Source: Eutrophocola sp965662685 (lineage in GTDB: Bacteria; Pseudomonadota; Gammaproteobacteria; Pseudomonadales; Pseudohongiellaceae). Taken from it: a stretch of DNA of 51,538 nucleotides. Both the position numbers and the translations under genes were made by a program. The stretch covers positions 1 to 51,538 of the forward strand of contig CBFIIQ010000022.1 of NCBI GenBank assembly GCA_965662685.1, in the 5' to 3' direction. Shown piece by piece: positions 17,386 to 26,223 of the stretch. Every line of letters starts with the position of its first letter. Position 1 is the first letter of the stretch. The notes beneath the pieces are model-generated. The model saw only the letters and a list, made by a program, of their open reading frames with translations. It ran no database searches and was not told where the DNA came from.

Positions 17386-18690
17386 TCAATATTTTTCGAG
17401 TAAAGCATAGTAAAAACCATCGAGCTTGTCGGTTCCAGGTAAAAACTGTATCCCAAATTGACAATTTTCAGCCTGGTGGTTAATTAGCGAAACGGCTCTG
17501 GCATTGCCTGTTTTGGCGATAAACGCGTCTATATTCAGTTCATTTTCCTGACGCAAGACAGAGCAGGTGGAATACAGTAATTTTCCTCCCGGTTTCAGGC
17601 ATGGCCACAAGGTATCCAGTAACTGCTGTTGAATTTGTAAAAGACGCTCTATATCGGTGTCGTTGCGCAATAACTTTATATCTGGGTGGCGACGGATGAC
17701 GCCGGTACCAGAGCAGGGGGCATCAAGCAGTATGGCATCAAAAGGCTTGCCATCCCACCAGCTGTCAGTATCAATAGCATCTGCACAAATGACCGAGGCC
17801 TCAAGGTTCAGACGTTTCAGGTTTTCATTGACGCGCAACAAGCGCTGTTCACTGTTGTCCAGCGCGATCAAATCAAGCTGGCCTGCCTGATATTCAAGTA
17901 GAGCACAGGTTTTACCCCCGGGGGCAGCACAGGCATCGAGGACTCTGGAGCCTGCTGCAGGCGCCAGCAGATAAGCTGAAATCTGCGATGCTTCATCCTG
18001 AACGCTGACCATGCCATCGTAAAAGCCGGGTAACTCACTTACATCAACCGGACTTTCAAGAATTAGCGATGAATTACCATGCTTACCGGCACTGGCATGA
18101 ATGCCAGCCTGGTTTAATAACTCCAGATAATTTTGACTGCTTACAGCACCAGTATTTACCCGCAATGTCATTGGTGCCTGCAGGTTATTCTGCGCCAATA
18201 TATGCGCAAAAGAATCAGGCCAGTCTTGCTGTAAGGCATGTATTAGCCAACGCGGGTGAGAATAAATCGCGCTATCGTCCGTCTGTATTGCCAGCTCCAG
18301 CGAGTCTTCTTCGCGTTGCGCCCTGCGCAGGACAGCGTTAACCAGTTTACTTGCCCAGTTTTTCTTTAATAAACGTGTGAGTGAGACTGTTTCGTTGATG
18401 GCTGCGTGAGCAGGAGTTCGCATAAACTTGAGCTGGTATAGCCCCAACAGGATCAGGCAATAAATATCATTGTCCTTTTTACGCAAAGGCTTATCCATCA
18501 ATGCCTGTGCGATGAAATCCAGACGTTGATACCAGCGGCACACACCATAGGTATATTCACGAATTAAAGGCAGGTTTGCGGTCGGGTTTTCATGGGCCAG
18601 CGCTACCAGAAGAGAAGACAGGGATCCCTTTTGAGAAAGCAGTGATTTCAGAACTTTCGTTGCAAGTAAGCGGTTACTTTTAGTGCTCAC
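17386..18690 (-). CDS. rsmB: 16S rRNA (cytosine-967-C5)-methyltransferase
   Basis: Methylates C967 of 16S rRNA. It has an N-terminal NusB-like RNA-binding domain and a SAM-dependent methyltransferase domain with ACAAPGGKT at 253-261. The two cysteines of the RNA m5C methyltransferase mechanism are Cys326 (PCSGTG) and Cys376 (YSTCSV). Length is 434 residues. Its start overlaps the end of fmt by 4 bases, indicating coupled translation. Confidence 0.97.
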   Translation of the reverse strand: MSTKSNRLLATKVLKSLLSQKGSLSSLLVALAHENPTANLPLIREYTYGVCRWYQRLDFIAQALMDKPLRKKDNDIYCLILLGLYQLKFMRTPAHAAINETVSLTRLLKKNWASKLVNAVLRRAQREEDSLELAIQTDDSAIYSHPRWLIHALQQDWPDSFAHILAQNNLQAPMTLRVNTGAVSSQNYLELLNQAGIHASAGKHGNSSLILESPVDVSELPGFYDGMVSVQDEASQISAYLLAPAAGSRVLDACAAPGGKTCALLEYQAGQLDLIALDNSEQRLLRVNENLKRLNLEASVICADAIDTDSWWDGKPFDAILLDAPCSGTGVIRRHPDIKLLRNDTDIERLLQIQQQLLDTLWPCLKPGGKLLYSTCSVLRQENELNIDAFIAKTGNARAVSLINHQAENCQFGIQFLPGTDKLDGFYYALLEKY

Positions 18691-19658
18691 TTGGTAGACT
18701 CATTGGTATTATTTAGCGCCAGGCTTTCTCCGCACTGGAAAAGCTCGGGACGTCCATTAAAGACATCTTTGATGGCAGTGGGGGCTTTGCCTGGAAACTG
18801 AACTTTTTCTATTCGCAACACGCCTTTCCCGCAAGCAACATGAATACTTTCATGTGTTTTTTCAATAATAGTTCCGGCCAAAGCGTCAACAGAGGTGTTA
18901 ATGCTTGAGGCCTGAATAATACGTAATCGATCATTTCGATAGTGACACCAGGCAGGTGAGCGTGGGTAAAACGCCTGGATCTGGTGTGATATTGATTTTG
19001 CCGAATGCTGCCAATGGATGAACGCTTCATCCTTGCCAAGTTTTTTCGCATAGGTAGCCAGCGAGTTTTCCTGGAGCCGGGCATTTGCCTTATAAGTGAC
19101 CAGGTCACTGAGCACCGATGACAAACCTTGTTGGCCGAGACTGAGTAAACGGCTACCCAGGGTTTCAGCATTGTCCTGATCAGTAATGGGAGTATCCAGT
19201 TGCATTAATACCGGACCAGTATCCAGACCTTGTTCCATTTGCATAATTGATACACCGGTAGTGGTGTCTCCAGCGAGGACGGCTCTTTCAATGGGGGCCG
19301 CGCCACGCCAGCGAGGAAGCAAGGAAGCATGAACATTTATGCAGCCATACTGAGGAATTTGTAGAATTTCTTCGCCGAGAATCTGCCCATAAGCCACTAC
19401 CACCATGACGTCGGGGGCAAGGCGCGTTAGCTGTTCTGCCTCATGATCGAGGTTTTCCGGTTGCAAGACCTGAATATTATTGGCCAAGGCGACCTGTTTG
19501 ACCGGCGTGGCTTGTACATGTTTGCCACGTCCAACACGACGGTCCGGTTGACTGTAAACAGCAACAACGTTGAAACCCTTTTGCACCAGATCGTCCAGAT
19601 GACCAGCAGCAAAATCGGGAGTACCGGCGAAAACAATACGCAGGGACTTGTCTGTCAT
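18687..19658 (-). CDS. fmt: Methionyl-tRNA formyltransferase
   Basis: Formylates initiator Met-tRNA using 10-formyltetrahydrofolate. The catalytic triad residues are visible as Asn108 and His110 (NVHASLLPRWRGAAP) and Asp146 (GLDTGPV); FAGTPDFA near the N terminus is typical. The 323 residues include the C-terminal OB-like tRNA-binding domain. It sits between def (18 bases upstream) and rsmB (4-base overlap). Deformylase and formyltransferase being adjacent is the usual arrangement. Confidence 0.97.
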   Translation of the reverse strand: MTDKSLRIVFAGTPDFAAGHLDDLVQKGFNVVAVYSQPDRRVGRGKHVQATPVKQVALANNIQVLQPENLDHEAEQLTRLAPDVMVVVAYGQILGEEILQIPQYGCINVHASLLPRWRGAAPIERAVLAGDTTTGVSIMQMEQGLDTGPVLMQLDTPITDQDNAETLGSRLLSLGQQGLSSVLSDLVTYKANARLQENSLATYAKKLGKDEAFIHWQHSAKSISHQIQAFYPRSPAWCHYRNDRLRIIQASSINTSVDALAGTIIEKTHESIHVACGKGVLRIEKVQFPGKAPTAIKDVFNGRPELFQCGESLALNNTNESTK

Positions 19659-19676
19659 GATAAATAAATCAGGGGG

Positions 19677-20198
19677 TCAGGCCGGAGTAGGCGATTTTTG
19701 CTGGCGATGTTCTTTCTCCAGCTTGGATTTTATGCGTTGTCTTTTCAGCGAGGACAGGTAATCAACAAAAAGTTTGCCGTCAAGGTGATCAATCTCATGT
19801 TGAATACAGACGGCCAGAATTCCTTCAGCCTCAAGCTCAAAGGGGTCACCATTTTTGTCCAGGGCATTAATCATTACCTTGCGGGGCCTGGTGACCAGTT
19901 CATAAAACCCGGGCACAGACAGGCAGCCTTCCTCATAACCCATAGGCTCCGCATCCAGCACACTAATTTCCGGATTAATGAATATCATCGGATCGTTATG
20001 GTCTTCAGAAATATCCATAACCAGCATGCGCTTGTGAACATTGACCTGAGTAGCCGCAAGTCCGATGCCTTCAGCGTCATACATGGTTTCGATCATGTTA
20101 TCGAGAATCTCTCGAATGGAATCATCAACAACCTGTACAGGTGACGCCACTTTACGCAGCCTTGGGTCAGGGAATTCCAGTATTGTCATCAAGCTCAT
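19677..20198 (-). CDS. def: Peptide deformylase
   Basis: Metalloenzyme that removes the formyl group from nascent proteins. All three motifs are present: GIGLAATQ (44-51), EGCLS with metal ligand Cys92, and HEIDH with His134 and His138. Length is 173 residues. It is the first gene of the minus-strand def-fmt-rsmB-trkA-trkH group; ATG-20198 or an in-frame ATG three codons later could be the start. Confidence 0.97.
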   Translation of the reverse strand: MSLMTILEFPDPRLRKVASPVQVVDDSIREILDNMIETMYDAEGIGLAATQVNVHKRMLVMDISEDHNDPMIFINPEISVLDAEPMGYEEGCLSVPGFYELVTRPRKVMINALDKNGDPFELEAEGILAVCIQHEIDHLDGKLFVDYLSSLKRQRIKSKLEKEHRQQKSPTPA

Positions 20199-20503
20199 AA
20201 TAAATAAACGGTAAATAATCAGTAGAGTATAGTCAGGGCACAGCAGTCCGGAATATTAGTTCAACATTGGTTCTGCAGGCAGCAATGATACGCGATTATT
20301 CCCAATAATTTTATATCTGTATTGCACTCTTATTGGGTTTTAACCCATTTAATGGGGCTGAATGTAAAGAATGAAAGTCCTATCTACGTCACAATTTACC
20401 TAAAATAACCTTGCTAACTGTATAAAATCTCGAAACTTATTGTTACTATTGCCCGAATTATTAGTGCTTGCCGGCCTGTTTAGTCTGCCTGACGAGGATA
20501 ACC
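20199..20503. promoter_or_regulatory. Divergent promoter region between def and the LysM gene
   Basis: A 305-base gap between divergent genes must hold promoters for both. I see a short inverted repeat, TGGGTT-TT-AACCCA at 20334-20347, and a TATAAA element at 20421-20426 that could be a -10 for the LysM gene, but no convincing -35 partner. No RNA gene was recognised. Confidence 0.4.
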
Positions 20504-21607
20504 ATGACTAACTCCCTAAAAAAGTTTCTCCCGGTTTTTTTGCTTTTACAAGCCGTGTCTTTTATGGCGTTTTCTGCCGATCAGGTTCAGATACGTGATG
20601 ATGCCCCTGATCGCTATGAAGTAGTTCTTGGGGATACTTTATGGGATATCTCTGGAAGGTTTCTGGAAGATCCCTGGCTCTGGCCCGAGGTGTGGGAGCT
20701 AAACCCACAGATTGAAAATCCTCATCTTATTTATCCAGGGGACGTGATTGCCCTGGTCTATTCAGCTGATGGACCAATGCTGACGTTGACTCGTGGCGGC
20801 GCCGAATCCACGGGCCTGCGCACTATTCGTCTCTCTCCGCAGGTAAGGAGGGAACCTATCAATAGCGCTATCCCTGCAATTCCTCTTGATCGTATCAGCT
20901 CATTCCTCAAGGGTACGATTATCGTCTCGGAAACTGAACTGGAAAACTCGCCCTATTTGCTGGGAAACAGGTCAGGTACTCTCTTGTCGGAAAACAACGA
21001 AGAAGTGTTTGCCAAAGGAGCCTGGGACAACGACATTAGCGAATACAACATTATCAGGGGCGGACAGGTATACACTGATCCCGATACTGGCACAGTCGTT
21101 GGATTGGAAGGCAAGCATATCGGAACGGCTATAATGGTAAAAAGGGAAGGCAATAATGCCACATTGCTGACAGCCAATGTAGAAGAAGAGATAAGAGAGG
21201 GGGATCGTTTTATTGCCAGCTCTGGTAGCAGAATAGATTCCAATTATTTTCCCCGACCACCGTCCTCATCCATTGAAGGAAGTATTATTGACATTAGCTC
21301 CGGGCGTACAGTGGGCAACCTTTACGACACTATTGTGATAAATCGTGGTAGCAGAAACAGGTTAAGGGTTGGTAATCTTCTTGCATTACAGAAACCGGAT
21401 ATCGAGATTGAAGACAATATCGGTAAAGCTACTCTTGGTCAGCAGGTAAAACAGTCTCTTGGTTTCAGTAATGATAATATTGAAACCTTCAGTGGCGAAA
21501 AGTACGCAACAGTACTAATCTACAGAGTATTCCAGAACGCCAGTCTCGGCATTATTCTTAGCGCTAAAGAAGCAGTTCGGCTGGAAGATAAAGTCGTTAC
21601 TCCTTAA
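20504..21607 (+). CDS. Secreted LysM domain protein
   Basis: Periplasmic protein of 367 residues, with a signal peptide (lysines at 6-7, hydrophobic run 8-23, cleavage near FSA) and one LysM domain at about residues 37-85 (GDTLWDIS, WPEVWELNP, IYPGD). LysM domains bind peptidoglycan. The remaining 280 residues have no catalytic motif I recognise. The start is ATG-20504, supported by GAGG six bases upstream; an in-frame TTG at 20468 would place 12 residues before the signal peptide. A LysM gene between def (divergent) and dprA is conserved in pseudomonads. Confidence 0.87.
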   Translation: MTNSLKKFLPVFLLLQAVSFMAFSADQVQIRDDAPDRYEVVLGDTLWDISGRFLEDPWLWPEVWELNPQIENPHLIYPGDVIALVYSADGPMLTLTRGGAESTGLRTIRLSPQVRREPINSAIPAIPLDRISSFLKGTIIVSETELENSPYLLGNRSGTLLSENNEEVFAKGAWDNDISEYNIIRGGQVYTDPDTGTVVGLEGKHIGTAIMVKREGNNATLLTANVEEEIREGDRFIASSGSRIDSNYFPRPPSSSIEGSIIDISSGRTVGNLYDTIVINRGSRNRLRVGNLLALQKPDIEIEDNIGKATLGQQVKQSLGFSNDNIETFSGEKYATVLIYRVFQNASLGIILSAKEAVRLEDKVVTP

Positions 21608-21712
21608 ACTAACTATTGAAATTGGTCATGGATGACCTCTTTTGGATCTGATTCATAGCTGTGCGGGGCCTGGTCAAGGTAAACGCAGCTGGCCTGATAC
21701 ATTTAATTACAA

Positions 21713-22885
21713 TTGGTTACCACGGAAGGCAATCCAATTTCTTATCCCAACTATAATATCAAGTCCTTGCTGCCCTGGTTAAAAGTTAGCCATGTTAGCG
21801 GTATGCACTCGCGACTTTTTAACCGCCTGCTGGCACTGTATTCCACGCCTGAAAATATTCTGGCTTGTGATTTCAAGAGCCTGAGAGCTGCCGGCATGAA
21901 TAATAATTTGGCGCAGGAAATCAGCCAAATTGGCCAGGGTCAGCAGTCAGGTGAGCTAAACGCTGCACTGGACCGATGCCAACATTGGCTGGAGTGCCCG
22001 GGCAACTTCCTGATTACCTGTCAATCGCCCCATTATCCTTCATTGTTAAGTTCTATTCCTGATCCACCGCCCCTGCTTTATGTAAAAGGGAAGCTCGAGA
22101 GCCTGCACCTGCCACTGATAGCGATGGTGGGTAGCAGGAATCCAAGTGCCGGAGGAAGGCGAGATGCAAATCGCTTTGCAAGGGAGCTGGCTGCCAATGG
22201 TCTCGGTGTCGTAAGCGGTCTGGCGATGGGTATTGACCTGGAAAGTCACAGGGGGGCGATAGCAGGCGGAGTGGCTACCATTGCCATTTTGGGAACCGGA
22301 ATCGATATAATTTATCCGCAGGTAAACCGGGACATGTTTGCCGCAGTGGCAGAAAATGGCGCCCTTGTTAGTGAGTTTAATCCTGGAACACCGGCACGCC
22401 CACAGCATTTTCCTCAGCGTAATCGCATTATAAGTGGCCTGAGTCAGGGAGTACTCGTGGTGGAAGCCGGCGTTAAAAGTGGCTCCATGATTACTGCGCG
22501 TTTTGCCCTTGAACAAGGTAGAGAGGTGTTTGCCATTCCTGGTTCCATTCATAATCCGATGGCACGCGGATGTCATAAATTGATTGCTGAAGGCGCGAAG
22601 TTGGTTCAATGCGTTGAAGATATACTGGAAGAAAAACTCCTGCTTTCAGAACAGCAAACAGGTGTGAGCAGTGAAACTGCTGCCAAAAAAGAAAGCGCAT
22701 CACTGTATTTATCCGAGCCATTGTTAAAAGTAAAACAGGCTATTGGCTTCGATGCGGTTTCTGCAGATCAGATTGTTCTTGAAACCGAATTGAATGTTGA
22801 GGATGTGAGCGTGGCTTTGGTGGAACTTGAACTCAGAGGCTTGGTGCAAAGAGAAAAGAATGGTTTTACATTAATAGGGAGTTGA
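21713..22885 (+). CDS. dprA: DNA-processing protein DprA (Smf)
   Basis: Binds incoming single-stranded DNA and loads RecA during natural transformation. Residues from about 135 form the Rossmann-like core (MVGSRNPS, VSGLAMGID, ILGTGIDIIYP, FPQRNRIISGLS, VEAGVKSGSM), and the last 60 form a winged-helix domain. The TTG start at 21713 has no clear ribosome-binding site; homologues usually begin near SLLPWLKV, so the start may be about 17 codons downstream. Presence of dprA does not show that the cell is competent. The tsaC gene that often follows is absent here. Confidence 0.93.
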   Translation: MVTTEGNPISYPNYNIKSLLPWLKVSHVSGMHSRLFNRLLALYSTPENILACDFKSLRAAGMNNNLAQEISQIGQGQQSGELNAALDRCQHWLECPGNFLITCQSPHYPSLLSSIPDPPPLLYVKGKLESLHLPLIAMVGSRNPSAGGRRDANRFARELAANGLGVVSGLAMGIDLESHRGAIAGGVATIAILGTGIDIIYPQVNRDMFAAVAENGALVSEFNPGTPARPQHFPQRNRIISGLSQGVLVVEAGVKSGSMITARFALEQGREVFAIPGSIHNPMARGCHKLIAEGAKLVQCVEDILEEKLLLSEQQTGVSSETAAKKESASLYLSEPLLKVKQAIGFDAVSADQIVLETELNVEDVSVALVELELRGLVQREKNGFTLIGS

Positions 22886-23131
22886 TTATGCGCTACTGGG
22901 AAAAAGTGCGAGAATGCGGCTGCAATTGATGATCGATGTTTTTGATAATGTAAGTTATTGGCTTTATCAGGCCCGGTGAAAATAAATTTTCTGCCACAAA
23001 AAGTAACTAAAAAAATGGTTATATTCCCAAGCATGATATCGATCAAAGGCAAAGATTTTTGCTTAATAGACAATTGGGCGATTAACAATAAGTAGTCTCT
23101 TGAATAGACTAGGTAGTAGACGGAGTAGTTT

Positions 23132-24043
23132 GTGACAACAGTAAGCAGTGACGCAGTTAAAGAGTTTTTACTGAATCTTCAGGACAATATTTGTCAGGCT
23201 CTTGAAGATGCTGACGGGGGTGCCAGTTTCAAGGAAGACAAGTGGGAGCGTGACAAGGGGGGAATTGGTAGAACTCGAGTTATCACCGGAGAGGTACTGC
23301 AAAAAGGCGGTGTTGCTTTTTCCCATGTTTATGGTGACGCCATGCCGGCTTCCGCTACAGCTAATCGCCCCGAATTGGCAGGCAGTGCTTTCCAGGCAAT
23401 GGGTGTTTCTCTGGTTATTCATCCGGATAACCCCTATGTGCCGACATCCCATGCCAATGTCAGGTTTTTTATTGCTGAGCAGGATGGCAAGGAGCCCGTA
23501 TGGTGGTTTGGCGGTGGTTATGACCTTACGCCTTATTACGGGTTTGAAGAAGATTGTGTGCACTGGCATCAGGTTGCCAGGAAAGCCTGCGACAATTTTG
23601 GTGATGATGTTTATCCGCGTTATAAAGCCTGGTGTGATGAATATTTCTTCATGCCTCATCGAAAGGAGCCGCGCGGGATTGGCGGTCTCTTTTTTGATGA
23701 TCTCAACGAATGGGGTTTTGAAAAATCTTTCGCCTTTATGCAATCTGTTGGCAACAGTTACCTTGATGCCTATATCCCTATTATTGAAAAACGTAAAGAA
23801 ACACCTTTTGGCGAACGTGAAAAATGGTTTCAGGAATACCGTCGCGGGCGTTATGCAGAATTTAACCTGGTATACGATCGTGGCACTGTGTTTGGCCTGC
23901 GCTCCGGCGTTGGCAGAACCGAATCGATCCTGATGTCATTACCGCCCCAGGTGCGCTGGGAATATAACTGGCATCCCGAACCCGGGACCGAAGAGTCACG
24001 CCTTTACACAGAATTTCTGACAGACAGAGACTGGCTGGCCTGA
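23132..24043 (+). CDS. hemF: Oxygen-dependent coproporphyrinogen III oxidase
   Basis: Converts coproporphyrinogen III to protoporphyrinogen IX with O2 in heme synthesis. The 303-residue protein carries the family blocks VIHPDNPYVPTSHANVRFF, WWFGGGYDLTPYY and FNLVYDRGT. The start is GTG at 23132 with GGAG six bases upstream. A dependence on oxygen fits an aerobic organism, as does the heme A gene pair further on. aroE follows after 115 bases. Confidence 0.97.
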   Translation: MTTVSSDAVKEFLLNLQDNICQALEDADGGASFKEDKWERDKGGIGRTRVITGEVLQKGGVAFSHVYGDAMPASATANRPELAGSAFQAMGVSLVIHPDNPYVPTSHANVRFFIAEQDGKEPVWWFGGGYDLTPYYGFEEDCVHWHQVARKACDNFGDDVYPRYKAWCDEYFFMPHRKEPRGIGGLFFDDLNEWGFEKSFAFMQSVGNSYLDAYIPIIEKRKETPFGEREKWFQEYRRGRYAEFNLVYDRGTVFGLRSGVGRTESILMSLPPQVRWEYNWHPEPGTEESRLYTEFLTDRDWLA

Positions 24044-24114
24044 CTTTCCGTTTCCTTGCTGGCAGAATAAGGGCAGAAGGGCTGAACGACAGCAGCACAG
24101 ACAGTCCTCGCTGG

Positions 24115-24135
24115 TATACTCCCCAACACTATAAT
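24115..24135 (+). promoter_or_regulatory. Candidate promoter -10 elements ahead of aroE
   Basis: Two -10-like hexamers lie just before aroE: TATACT at 24115-24120 preceded by an extended-10 TG, and a perfect TATAAT at 24130-24135. Neither has a good -35. Either would give a very short leader that includes the AAGAGG ribosome-binding site. Confidence 0.4.
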
Positions 24136-24158
24136 ATTCAGAACAAGAGGATGATTAT

Positions 24159-25013
24159 TTGGATCGTTATGTTGTTATCGGCAACCCGGTCAGTCACAGT
24201 AAATCGCCTCTGATCCACACTCAATTTGCCCTGCAAACTGGCCAGGCGGTTCAATATGACGCCTTGCTGGCAGAGCAGGGTGCCTTTCAGCAGGTTGCCA
24301 CAGACTTTTTTGCAGAAGGCGGCAAAGGAGCCAATGTTACTGTTCCTTTTAAACTTGAGGCTTTTGATCTGTCAGAGCATTTGTCCAAAGAAGCCCAGAG
24401 AGCAGGGGCGGTGAACACCCTTTATCTGAATAGCAGGCAACAATTGTGTGGTCATAATACTGATGGCATCGGCCTGGTGACAGATCTGGTGGATAATTTC
24501 CAGGGAGTATTATCTGGCAAGCGTATACTCGTTCTGGGCGCAGGGGGTGCTACCCGGGGCATACTGCAGCCATTGCTTGATCAGCAGCCGACCGAGATAT
24601 GTATTGCCAACAGAACCGTCGCCAAGGCAGAAGCACTGGCAGATTACTTCACCAGTCTATCCATAAAGGATGAAGAAAGCGGCAAGCCAATGGTCAGTAT
24701 CTCGGGCTGTGGTTTCAGCGATCTGGACAATGGCCCTTTTGACTGGGTTATCAATGCAACCTCAGCCAGCCTGCAGGGTGAAATGCCGGCACTGCCAGCA
24801 GGTCTGGTGAGCGCAGATACCTGGTGCTATGACCTGATGTATGCCAGTGGGCTGACACCATTTGGTGTCTGGGCTCAGGCAGCAGGTGCTACTAAGGTGA
24901 TGGATGGTTTGGGTATGCTGGTAGAGCAGGCGGCAGAATCATTCAAGCTGTGGCGAGGGGTGCGGCCAAAAACACAGGCGGTGATTGCCTTGTTGAGGAA
25001 GTCGTCAAGTTAG
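24159..25013 (+). CDS. aroE: Shikimate dehydrogenase (NADP+)
   Basis: Reduces 3-dehydroshikimate to shikimate in aromatic amino acid synthesis. Substrate-binding GNPVSHSKSP lies at the N terminus, GGKGANVTVPFK carries the catalytic Lys, and VLGAGGATRG is the NADP-binding glycine loop. The start is TTG with AAGAGG eight bases upstream. The 284-residue length is normal. It is paired with a convergent gamma carbonic anhydrase gene, as in many gammaproteobacteria. Confidence 0.97.
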   Translation: MDRYVVIGNPVSHSKSPLIHTQFALQTGQAVQYDALLAEQGAFQQVATDFFAEGGKGANVTVPFKLEAFDLSEHLSKEAQRAGAVNTLYLNSRQQLCGHNTDGIGLVTDLVDNFQGVLSGKRILVLGAGGATRGILQPLLDQQPTEICIANRTVAKAEALADYFTSLSIKDEESGKPMVSISGCGFSDLDNGPFDWVINATSASLQGEMPALPAGLVSADTWCYDLMYASGLTPFGVWAQAAGATKVMDGLGMLVEQAAESFKLWRGVRPKTQAVIALLRKSSS

Positions 25014-25027
25014 GCCGCGGGCTATGG

Positions 25028-25063
25028 AGTCAGCGTCTTTTCTGTGCAATCTGCAAGCTGACT
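25028..25063. terminator. Possible hairpin between convergent aroE and carbonic anhydrase genes
   Basis: AGTCAGC and GCTGACT form a 7-base stem with a 22-base loop that itself can fold (TGCAATCTGCA). No clear T-run follows on either strand, so a terminator role is only suggested by its position between convergent genes. Confidence 0.3.
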
Positions 25064-25090
25064 ATGAGCCGGATTTATTTCATTACTGTT

Positions 25091-25636
25091 TTATTTCAAT
25101 ACTTCGGATGAATTGTGGTGCAGATCTTTCAGTTTTACATAATGTTTAGCGCTGTATAACAGGAAGTCGATTTCTTCCTGGCGTAAATCACGTACGCGCT
25201 GGGCCGGAGAGCCAACATAGAGTCCACCACTGGTTAGCGTCTTGCCAGGAGAAACCACGCTGCCACCACCAAGAATGATGTCCGATTCTATAACCGCCCC
25301 GTCCATAACAATTGCCCCCATCCCGATCAGCACCCGATCCTGAATTTTACAGCCATGAAGAACGGCCTTGTGGCCAATAGTCACATCACTGCCAATAGAC
25401 AAGGGGAAGCCATCAGGGCCGAATGACTCCGCGGAGGTGCAGTGTAAAACCGAACCATCCTGAATATTGGTGCGATCACCAATGCGGATACTATGGACGT
25501 CACCGCGAATGACGGTGAGTGGCCAAACCGAGGAGTCTACCCCAAGCACAACATTACCAATCACTACCGCGCTGTTATCGATATAGGCCCGGTCGCCAAT
25601 TTTGGGGTTGAATTCCATGTAACTTCGTACTGTCAT
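25091..25636 (-). CDS. Gamma-class carbonic anhydrase family protein (YrdA-like)
   Basis: Left-handed beta-helix hexapeptide-repeat protein, trimeric in characterised members, with three metal-binding histidines. Repeats run through most of the chain, and the likely ligands are in VLHCTS and IGHKAVLHGC. Whether it has carbonic anhydrase activity cannot be judged; many YrdA-type homologues have none demonstrated. I start at ATG-25636, which is preceded by AGGA at suitable spacing; an in-frame TTG at 25660 would add eight residues. Pairing with aroE is conserved. Confidence 0.9.
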   Translation of the reverse strand: MTVRSYMEFNPKIGDRAYIDNSAVVIGNVVLGVDSSVWPLTVIRGDVHSIRIGDRTNIQDGSVLHCTSAESFGPDGFPLSIGSDVTIGHKAVLHGCKIQDRVLIGMGAIVMDGAVIESDIILGGGSVVSPGKTLTSGGLYVGSPAQRVRDLRQEEIDFLLYSAKHYVKLKDLHHNSSEVLK

Positions 25637-25716
25637 TGGATTTTCCTGAAGAATAAGCAATAGTTTCCTGCAAATTGATTATTTTCCAATTTTCAACTTT
25701 AAACAAGGGAAGCTGG

Positions 25717-25747
25717 TTGGTAAAAGCAAAAAAATTGCTGGTATAAT
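25717..25747 (+). promoter_or_regulatory. Extended -10 promoter upstream of the coxB fragment
   Basis: TGGTATAAT at 25739-25747 is an extended -10 with a perfect hexamer. The best -35 is TTGGTA at 25717-25722 with a long 19-base spacer. Transcription would start near 25754, about 100 bases before the truncated coxB. A CCCGG/CCGGG inverted repeat (25797-25826) lies in the leader. Confidence 0.6.
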
Positions 25748-25856
25748 GCGCGCCCCTTAACGAGGCAGCTGGACATTAGATTAAGGGCGTTTAAAACCCG
25801 GTATTGCCTGCTCTTTATGCGCCGGGAAAGCATCCATTCAGACAAAACGCGGAAAC

Positions 25857-26201
25857 TTGAAAAGCATGCAGGGCATTGACATGAACGTGATGATCTTTTG
25901 GGTGTTCGTTGCCGTAGGTACAGTTGTCTATGGGGCTATAATCTGGTCGCTGGTCGCATACAGAAAGACCAAAAAACAGGAAGCCTCTTTTCACAAAAGT
26001 ACCGCTGCTGAAATTGCCTGGACCGTTATACCGCTTCTGATCATTATTGCCATGACGATTCCGGCTGCTAAATTACTGATTCGTCTGTATCAGAGTGAAG
26101 CAAGTGAGGCCGAGGGCAGGCTGGTAGAGCAGGGCCGATCTCTGCTGGTTTTTGAAACTCAAAAACAGCATTTTCCAAATCTGAAAATACAGGACAGTTA
26201 A
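25857..26201 (+). CDS. coxB: Truncated cytochrome c oxidase subunit II (membrane part only)
   Basis: A 114-residue protein whose first 80 residues match the two-helix membrane domain of oxidase subunit II: MIFWVFVAVGTVVYGAIIW is helix 1, and the block from residue 49, AAEIAWTVIPLLIIIAM, is helix 2. The N-terminal signal region is missing and the whole periplasmic CuA domain (about 150-200 residues with its Cys and His copper ligands) is absent; residues after about 82 look unrelated. The stop is followed 22 bases later by ctaA, so no frame downstream can hold the CuA domain. Start may be TTG-25857 or ATG-25866. I read it as a remnant of a coxB-coxA-ctaG-coxC cluster. It cannot be a working subunit II by itself. 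Confidence 0.75.
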   Translation: MKSMQGIDMNVMIFWVFVAVGTVVYGAIIWSLVAYRKTKKQEASFHKSTAAEIAWTVIPLLIIIAMTIPAAKLLIRLYQSEASEAEGRLVEQGRSLLVFETQKQHFPNLKIQDS

Positions 26202-26223
26202 GCCAGCTTCCGAGCTGAAGTTA

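Noticed and set aside
25785..25856. Upstream extension of the coxB fragment that might restore its signal peptide
   Set aside because: The frame is open back to 25785 but has no start codon and encodes no hydrophobic segment.
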